Shown here in pieces: positions 59,050 to 64,000 of a DNA stretch of 64,000 nucleotides. The first letter of the stretch is position 1, and every line of letters begins with the position of its first letter. The DNA is from DASVAL01 sp035649575 (GTDB lineage: Bacteria; Planctomycetota; UBA1135; UBA2386): contig DASRJH010000085.1 in NCBI GenBank assembly GCA_035649575.1, positions 24,087 to 88,086 on the forward strand, written 5' to 3'. Under the pieces are notes generated by a model. The model saw only the letters and a program-made list of their open reading frames with translations. It made no database searches and was not told where the DNA came from. The position numbers and the translations under genes are program-made.

Positions 59050-60126
59050 CTAGAAGAAGCACATCACGGGTACTGCGTAGGAAACGACTCCGGTCGCCCC
59101 CGTGTGATCCGTGCTGTTCGCGATCCGGCTCGTCGGGATCGGCAGCGGGCCCGCCGGCGGCGTGACCACCGTCGTCGCGTCGCTGAACGCCAGATCGGCC
59201 GTGACCAGGCTGATCGAGCCCGCCTGACACCACAGCCGGAAGCCCGGGGGCAGGACCGGCAGGCCCTGCAAGCTGCCGTCGTAGGCGCCCTGGGTGTTCA
59301 TGACTCCCGGCAGCAGGAACCCGATGTCGGCCGAGCTCCAGATCGTGCAGTCCGGTCGCGTGGGCCACGTGATCGAGCTGATCGAGGTGCCGAGCATCAG
59401 GAAGGGCACCGTCACGCCGGTGCCGGGGTCGCGGACCCCGTCGCGGATCGACACATCGAAGCGCGTGCCGCCGAGCAGGCGCCAGAGCGTCATCTGCGCA
59501 AACGAGGGTGCCGTCTGCCCCGGGGCCGGGCAGCCCAGGCCGGTGCGGAAACCGGGCTGCTCGGCGCGACCGTCGGTGTAGTTCTCGTGGGCATCGAGGT
59601 AGATGCTGAGGTTCTGGTTCTGGCCCGAACCGGACACGTTGCCGAAGATCGTGACGTCGACGCAGAGCGTGCCACCCGCGGGCGGCACGAGGAACGGCAC
59701 CTGGTATGGCACGAGCAGCTCGAAGGTCGGTGCCGGATCGGACGGTGGGCGATCGGTGGCCGGGAACACCACGAACGTGCGCGGCAGCGCGACCGTGGGG
59801 TTGCTGCCCTCGTTGATCGCGAACGTCGTCGATGCCTGGTTCGGCAGCCGTGGTGACATCGACAGCTTCACTTCCAGATCGCTGCTGAAACCGGGCACGA
59901 TGCCGCGCACGCCGATCGCATCGCGGCGGTAGCCGTGGCCGCTCAGCAGCGTGCCGCCGGGCACGTCGCTGTGCAGTGTCTGCATGCGCGCGTCGGCGCG
60001 GCCGAGCGGCAGGTGCGTGAACGAGCTGCCTTCGAGGTTCTGTCGATCGGCGGGGGAGACAGCAGGCTGCTGGGCAGCAGCTGCTGCACACACGAGGTGC
60101 GCTACGAGCAAGGTCGAGAGTTGCAT
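59050..60126 (-). CDS. Exported beta-rich protein of unknown function (358 aa)
   Basis: A signal peptide (QLSTLLVAHLVCAAAAAQ) is followed by about 340 residues rich in Pro, Thr, Ser and Gly with few Lys. Recognisable stretches are NLEGSSFTHLPLGRADARMQ near the start, LVPPAGGTLCVDVTIFGN in the middle and LPPGFRLWCQAGSISLV near the end. This pattern recurs in exported proteins of this lineage; the function is unknown. The start at 60126 is fixed by the signal peptide. It is divergent from the ATP synthase operon. Confidence 0.72.
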   Translation of the reverse strand: MQLSTLLVAHLVCAAAAAQQPAVSPADRQNLEGSSFTHLPLGRADARMQTLHSDVPGGTLLSGHGYRRDAIGVRGIVPGFSSDLEVKLSMSPRLPNQASTTFAINEGSNPTVALPRTFVVFPATDRPPSDPAPTFELLVPYQVPFLVPPAGGTLCVDVTIFGNVSGSGQNQNLSIYLDAHENYTDGRAEQPGFRTGLGCPAPGQTAPSFAQMTLWRLLGGTRFDVSIRDGVRDPGTGVTVPFLMLGTSISSITWPTRPDCTIWSSADIGFLLPGVMNTQGAYDGSLQGLPVLPPGFRLWCQAGSISLVTADLAFSDATTVVTPPAGPLPIPTSRIANSTDHTGATGVVSYAVPVMCFF

Positions 60127-60219
60127 CGGTGGTTCCTTTGCTGCCGCGGGACCATCCAGCTTGGCAGCGAGGTAGTGGAAATGCGGGCCGAACTTCCGGC
60201 AGAAAATGTCGGCGAGTCG

Positions 60220-60249
60220 TTGCGGACGGTCGCTGCCCTTCGCTAGCAT
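60220..60249 (+). promoter_or_regulatory. Candidate promoter of the ATP synthase operon
   Basis: TAGCAT at 60244-60249 matches the recurrent -10 form. TTGCGG at 60220-60225 is an 18-base-spaced -35 candidate with the first three bases matching. The predicted start near 60256 leaves about 30 bases before the ATG of atpZ at 60287. Confidence 0.4.
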
Positions 60250-60286
60250 CTCTGCCCCTCGTCGACCCTGCTCTCACGCGGTGGGG

Positions 60287-60574
60287 ATGAGCAACCTACA
60301 GAAACAGTCGAAGATCGGTTCGAACGCCCTCGGTGCCGGGGTCACTTTGGCTGTGTCGGTTGGGTTGTTTGCCTATGGCGGGCTGTGGCTCGATGCACAG
60401 TGGGGCACCCGACCCTGGATGCTCCTGTTGTGCGTCTGCCTCGGCATGCTCGGTGGCATGCTGCATCTGATCCGCGTGTTGGCGCCAGAGCTCTGGCCCT
60501 TCGGGAGGTTGCCGAAGAACGGCCCATCACCGCCAAAGACACTGCCGCCAAAGACATCACCGCCGAGAAGCTGA
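60287..60574 (+). CDS. atpZ: AtpZ/AtpI-type small membrane protein of the ATP synthase operon
   Basis: The 95-residue protein has two membrane helices (about 15-34, GAGVTLAVSVGLFAYGGLWL, and 42-64, WMLLLCVCLGMLGGMLHLIRV) and a Pro/Lys-rich tail. The GLWLD and GxxGG features match the AtpZ/ATPase_gene1 family, which sits first in many atp operons and may help with magnesium or assembly of the c-ring. It is followed by a larger AtpI-like gene after a few bases. Some databases name the first gene atpI. Confidence 0.8.
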   Translation: MSNLQKQSKIGSNALGAGVTLAVSVGLFAYGGLWLDAQWGTRPWMLLLCVCLGMLGGMLHLIRVLAPELWPFGRLPKNGPSPPKTLPPKTSPPRS

Positions 60575-60582
60575 ACCCACAG

Positions 60583-61161
60583 ATGCCCGAGACCTCACCC
60601 GCGAACGCCCATCACGGCACGCCAATGTCCGGCACGCCTTCGTGCGCCGTCGACGTGCTGTTGCTCGGCCGGGCGTTCGGCTTCGCGGTGCTGGTCGTCC
60701 TGCTGTTCGCCGCGCCGGTCTGGGCCCTCGGTCTCGTGCCGCAGGACGGTGTCCCGTACTTCGCCGCGGGCATCGGCGCGTCCTTGGTTGCAGCCTTGCT
60801 GGCGATCTGCGTGCATAGCCGTTTCCTCGACGCGCGCGCGCCGGCCGCCCTGGCACACGATGGCCGTTTTCTGGCCGGCCGGCTGCAGGCGCTGCTCGCC
60901 ATTGCGTTCGGCGCCAAGCTGGCCGTGCTCGTGCTCGGCGTGGTCGTGCTGCGGCAGGCCGGCGTGAAATTCGAAGCACTTGCGACCTTTTGCATCACGT
61001 TCGCGGCGGTGTCGTTGGTGTGCCAGCTGGCCACCGCGGCCTACCTCTCGCGGGCAATGACCCATCGTGCGAACCGAGCGCCGGCCGCCCCCCGCAGCGC
61101 GGGGACGGAGATCGCTGCAGAACGCAGCGGGCCACCGGCGGAACAGGACCACCAACCCTGA
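60583..61161 (+). CDS. atpI: ATP synthase subunit I-like membrane protein
   Basis: The 192-residue protein has four membrane helices (about 25-48, 58-80, 100-125 and 133-155), as expected for the ATP synthase I family. A His/Pro-rich cytosolic start (SPANAHHGTPMSG) and a charged tail flank them. AtpI assists assembly of the c-ring. It starts eight bases after the atpZ stop. Sequence conservation in this family is low, so the name rests on position and topology. Confidence 0.72.
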   Translation: MPETSPANAHHGTPMSGTPSCAVDVLLLGRAFGFAVLVVLLFAAPVWALGLVPQDGVPYFAAGIGASLVAALLAICVHSRFLDARAPAALAHDGRFLAGRLQALLAIAFGAKLAVLVLGVVVLRQAGVKFEALATFCITFAAVSLVCQLATAAYLSRAMTHRANRAPAAPRSAGTEIAAERSGPPAEQDHQP

Positions 61162-61204
61162 GCACTTCGAGCCCAGTTCCAGCTCGAAGGCCTGACGACC
61201 CACC

Positions 61205-62191
61205 ATGCTCTCAGCGCGTTTCCTGATCATTGCCGGCCTGCTTGCATGCCTCGCCACGCCTGCCGTGCGCGCGCAGGAGAACAAGCATGCGGCCCAGGAG
61301 CAGGGCCACGCGCACGCGCCGCGCACGATGGAGATGTCGAACGCCGACATCTTCAATCACCAGTTCTCGCACAGCGTTCCCTACGCGATCTTCGAGCCCG
61401 GGATCGGGCCGCGCTACGACGGCAACGGCATCGTCGTGGACGGCCACGAACAGAAGGTCTCGTGGCTCACGATCTACAACGTGCAGCCGTGGCAGTGGGT
61501 CTGCCTCGGACTCATGTTCGCGATCTTCCTGCCCGTGCTCGGCAGCTTCCGCAGCGGCCGCGCGAACCGGTTCACGCGCGTGATGCGTGGCTTCTGCCAC
61601 TGGGTCCGCGACGAGATGGTCTACTCGGTGATGGGCAAGGAAGAAGGGCGGGCCTTCGTGCCGCTCTTCATGTTCACGTTCTTCTTCATCACGTTCCAGA
61701 ACTCGATCGGGCTGTTGCCGAGCGCGGGCCACACCTTCCCGTTCGCGATCTACACGGCGACCGGCACGCCGTTCGTGACGGTCTCCCTGGCCGCGGTCAC
61801 GCTGTCGCTGATGCTGGTCCTCGGCATGAAGAAGAACGGAGTATTCGGCTTCTGGAAGGGCCTCGTGCCGCACGGCGTGCCCCTGGTGCTCGTGCCGCTG
61901 ATGTTCGTGATCGAGTTCGTGAGCCTCTGCGTCAAGCCCTTCGCGCTCACCGTTCGTTTGTTCGCGAACATGCTCTCGGGCCACCTCGTCATCGCGGCGG
62001 CGATCGGCCTCATCTTCCTGTTCGCAAAGATGCAGGCGGGGGCGATCACGTCCTACCTGACCGCGCTGCCGTGCCTGGGCCTCGCGATCTTCATCTACAT
62101 CATCGAGGCCTTCGTCACGCTGCTGCAGGCCTACATCTTCACGTTCCTGAGCATCAACTTCATCTACCAGTCGATGCACCAGGACCACTAG
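61205..62191 (+). CDS. atpB: ATP synthase F0 subunit a
   Basis: Subunit a forms the proton half-channels of the F0 motor. The 328-residue protein has a signal-like start (RFLIIAGLLACLATPAVRAQ), a His-rich soluble stretch and five to six membrane helices. The essential Arg is R251 in KPFALTVRLFANMLSGHLV. The long N-terminal extension of about 90 residues before the first F0 helix is known in Bacteroidetes- and Planctomycetes-type AtpB. It precedes atpE by about 70 bases. Confidence 0.93.
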   Translation: MLSARFLIIAGLLACLATPAVRAQENKHAAQEQGHAHAPRTMEMSNADIFNHQFSHSVPYAIFEPGIGPRYDGNGIVVDGHEQKVSWLTIYNVQPWQWVCLGLMFAIFLPVLGSFRSGRANRFTRVMRGFCHWVRDEMVYSVMGKEEGRAFVPLFMFTFFFITFQNSIGLLPSAGHTFPFAIYTATGTPFVTVSLAAVTLSLMLVLGMKKNGVFGFWKGLVPHGVPLVLVPLMFVIEFVSLCVKPFALTVRLFANMLSGHLVIAAAIGLIFLFAKMQAGAITSYLTALPCLGLAIFIYIIEAFVTLLQAYIFTFLSINFIYQSMHQDH

Positions 62192-62259
62192 TCCCACACG
62201 CGTCCAACTCACTCTTCGAGCTTCCCACTCGTCCACCCTCGCAAGTCACGGAGAACCCA

Positions 62260-62526
62260 ATGCTCGCTTTCTTCCAGGATCCTGAAATCGTCAAGCTTGT
62301 CGCGCAGAACCCCGGCTTGGGCATCGGCGCCGGTCTCGCTGCCGGGCTTGCCGGCGTCGGCGCCGGCATCGGCATCGGCCGCATCGGCGGCTCGGCCGGT
62401 GAGGGCATCGCGCGCCAGCCCGAAGCCGCCGACGCGATCAAGGGCAACGCGCTGATCTTCGCGGCCTTCGTCGAAGGTGTCGCGCTGTTCGCGGCGGTCA
62501 TCGGCCTGATGCTCGCCACCAAGTAG
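62260..62526 (+). CDS. atpE: ATP synthase F0 subunit c
   Basis: The protein has 88 residues. Its first helix has the glycine-rich GLAGVGAGIGIGRIGGSAG, the polar loop is RQPE at 52-55, and the second helix carries the ion-binding Glu72 in AFVEGVALF. The distance of 20 residues between the loop Arg and Glu72 equals that in E. coli (Arg41 to Asp61). The absence of a Gln/Ser-Thr sodium signature suggests proton coupling, but this is inference. A GGAG ribosome-binding site precedes the ATG. Confidence 0.95.
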   Translation: MLAFFQDPEIVKLVAQNPGLGIGAGLAAGLAGVGAGIGIGRIGGSAGEGIARQPEAADAIKGNALIFAAFVEGVALFAAVIGLMLATK

Positions 62527-62608
62527 TCCCACCTCCTCGTAGTCAAGCTGCTTCTCCATCCGGCGGGCTGACCGCCGGGCCCGTACCAGTTTCCCATCGG
62601 AGGCTCGC

Positions 62609-63199
62609 GTGTCCCTCGCCAGCACCTTGTCGATCCCTCTTGCCGCGGTGACGTCCGTGCCGAGCCAGGACCCGCGTGCCCTGAGCACGCTGCTCGAGTT
62701 TGCACCGGGCGCGATGATCTGGACCTTCCTCGCGTTCGGCATCGGCCTCGTCGCGATGTGGAAGTTCGTCTACGGTCCGATCACGAAGGCGCTCGAGGAT
62801 CGCGACAAGAAGGTCGAGGACTCGATCGCGGCGGCCGAAGCGGCGCGCAAGGAAGCGCAGGCGCAGATGGCGGGTGCGAAGGCCGAGCTCGAGAGGGCGC
62901 AGGCCGACGGCAAGCGTCTCGTCGACGAGGCGATGGCGCGCGCCGAGCGCCAGGCCGCCGATGCGGTGCGCGTGGCCGACGAACGCGCCAAGGCCGAGCT
63001 GCAGCGCGCGCGCGACACGATCGCCGCCGAGAAGCGGCAAGCCATGCAGGAGATGCGCGGTCTGGCTGTCGATCTCGTGATCACCGCGACCGGACGCCTG
63101 TTGCACCAGGAGATCGACGCGGGCAAGAACCGGCCGCTCGTGCAGCAGTTCGTCGCCGCTGCGGACAAAAGCGCTGCCGCGGACCGGGGGGCACGATGA
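62609..63199 (+). CDS. atpF: ATP synthase F0 subunit b
   Basis: The 196-residue subunit forms the peripheral stalk. A membrane helix (about 34-54, GAMIWTFLAFGIGLVAMWKF) is followed by a long charged coiled coil (KALEDRDKKVEDSIAAAEAARKEA onward), as in all AtpF. The N-terminus of about 30 residues before the helix is longer than in E. coli. The GTG start is accepted because a Shine-Dalgarno-like GGAGG lies upstream. The stop overlaps the atpH start (ATGA). Confidence 0.93.
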   Translation: MSLASTLSIPLAAVTSVPSQDPRALSTLLEFAPGAMIWTFLAFGIGLVAMWKFVYGPITKALEDRDKKVEDSIAAAEAARKEAQAQMAGAKAELERAQADGKRLVDEAMARAERQAADAVRVADERAKAELQRARDTIAAEKRQAMQEMRGLAVDLVITATGRLLHQEIDAGKNRPLVQQFVAAADKSAAADRGAR

Positions 63200-63735
63200 C
63201 GCTGCAGGCCAAACGCTACGCGCAGGCGCTCTACGGCTCGGCCGTGGCTGCCAAGGCAGCCGACCTTGTGTTGGCCGACCTGCAGGCGCTGCAGCTCGCG
63301 ATCTCGTCACCGGCGGCGCGGGACCAGCTCACGAGTCCCGACGTCACGACGGCCGAGCGGACCAAAGCGCTCGACGACCTCGCGCGCGGTCGCCACGCGC
63401 TCGTCGTCAATCTGCTCGGCGTGCTGCACCGCCGGCACCGGCTCGAGGTCCTGTTCGCGCTCTACCCGGCCTACCGCGCGCTGCTGATGGCCGACCGCGG
63501 CGAGGTCGATGGCGTGGTGCAGACTCCACACCCGCTCGGCGAGGCCGAGGTGCAGGCCCTCGAGGCCCTCGCGGCCCGGCTCAGCGGCAAGAAGGTCTCG
63601 CTCACCGTGCAGCTGCGCAGCGACCTGCTCGGCGGCGTGAGCCTGCGCGTCGGCAACGAACTCTACGACGGCTCGATGAAGTCGACGCTCGCCCAGCTCC
63701 AGCAGCAGCTGCTCCAGGCATCGATCACCGGCTGA
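63196..63735 (+). CDS. atpH: ATP synthase F1 subunit delta
   Basis: The 179-residue protein links the peripheral stalk to the F1 head. It shows the AKRYAQALYG start, the helical N-terminal domain with LTSPDVTTAERTKALDDLA and VNLLGVLHRRHRLEVLFAL, and the C-terminal LTVQLRSDLLGGVSLRVGNELYDGSMKSTL, all matching the family. It is coupled to atpF by ATGA and followed by atpA after about 50 bases. Confidence 0.94.
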   Translation: MTLQAKRYAQALYGSAVAAKAADLVLADLQALQLAISSPAARDQLTSPDVTTAERTKALDDLARGRHALVVNLLGVLHRRHRLEVLFALYPAYRALLMADRGEVDGVVQTPHPLGEAEVQALEALAARLSGKKVSLTVQLRSDLLGGVSLRVGNELYDGSMKSTLAQLQQQLLQASITG

Positions 63736-63787
63736 TTCTGACTCTCCCAACGCCACAAACGACACCGTTCCCCCCGACTGATCTACC

Positions 63788-64000
63788 ATGGATCTCAAAC
63801 CTTCCGAAGTCGCAACCGTCCTCAAAGCCGAGATCGAGGGTTTCCAGGGCCGGATGCAGAAGTCCAACGTCGGCACCGTGCTCATGGTCGGTGACGGTGT
63901 CGCGCGCGTGCACGGTCTCGACGAGTGCATGATGAGCGAGCTGCTCGACTTCGGCAACGGCGTCAACGGCCTCGCACTCAACCTCGAAGAGGACAACGTC
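63788..64000 (+). CDS. atpA: ATP synthase F1 subunit alpha, partial (window edge)
   Basis: The first 71 residues are present. MDLKPSEVATVLKAEIEG is followed by VGTVLMVGDGVARVHGLDECMMSELLDF and NGLALNLEEDNV. This is the beta-barrel domain of the alpha subunit, with the conserved GDGVARVHGL. The gene runs off the right edge; atpG, atpD and atpC are expected beyond it. Confidence 0.95.
   Translation, partial: MDLKPSEVATVLKAEIEGFQGRMQKSNVGTVLMVGDGVARVHGLDECMMSELLDFGNGVNGLALNLEEDNV

Overview
The window is high-GC DNA, densely packed with genes on both strands and without phage or plasmid hallmarks; it looks like chromosomal sequence. The gene content suggests a Planctomycetota-type bacterium. There are many exported proteins of unknown function (HEAT, TPR, SUMF1-type and squalene-cyclase-type), lipoproteins, a pilin-like protein, an ExbB/ExbD cluster carrying extra modules, a FemAB-type acyltransferase fused to a glycosyltransferase domain, and exported beta-rich proteins with similar-looking C-termini. 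This taxonomic reading is inference from gene content; no rRNA gene is present to test it.

Layout. 1-5164: NAD synthesis (nadD, cut by the edge), a small lipoprotein, tRNA/rRNA modification (miaA, rsmG), a phosphoesterase and the membrane insertase yidC. 5179-10267: a kinase-like protein lacking its phosphoacceptor, a tail-anchored small protein, then a glycosyltransferase and a glycosyltransferase/FemAB fusion. 10519-16710: large exported proteins, gmhB with a PEGA lipoprotein, an SH3-like protein and a TPR metallopeptidase-like protein. 16786-25473: hutU, a halogenase-like flavoprotein with a LolA-like partner, a LysM protein, an NtrC-type regulator and an exported HEAT protein. 25622-28473: tRNA-Thr with an odd repeat tract, a lipoprotein, cardiolipin synthase and an RmlC-type epimerase. 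28502-37320: a SUMF1-type lipoprotein, an HD-GYP response regulator, rluD, a bifunctional aldolase/dehydrogenase coupled to an ABC exporter. 37492-49913: a minus-strand run of ten genes built around one ExbB and three ExbD proteins. 50209-58950: a KdpD/KdpE-like pair, enolase, a secreted protein, upp, a secreted metallo-beta-lactamase-fold protein with hpt, and a pilin-like protein. 59050-64000: an exported protein and the start of the F-type ATP synthase operon (atpZ, atpI, atpB, atpE, atpF, atpH, atpA cut by the edge).

The most interesting unit is the run 49913 to 38298 on the minus strand. A TonB-shaped protein (one N-terminal membrane helix, acidic/proline linker, Gly/Lys-rich hinge) carries a squalene-cyclase-like helical domain. 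It is followed by two exported TPR proteins, ExbB, three ExbD proteins and three further membrane-anchored proteins; two of these are paralogues ending in a lectin-like beta domain. An ExbD-containing segment has been duplicated within the run. I infer a proton-motive-force-driven envelope machine with an unusual effector; its function is unknown.

A second pattern is in the promoters. Upstream of many genes I find a -10-like hexamer of the form TAGnnT or TAnnnT, several with a TTGnnn-like box 16-18 bases earlier. In a few cases this hexamer lies only 7-8 bases before the start codon, which predicts leaderless mRNAs.
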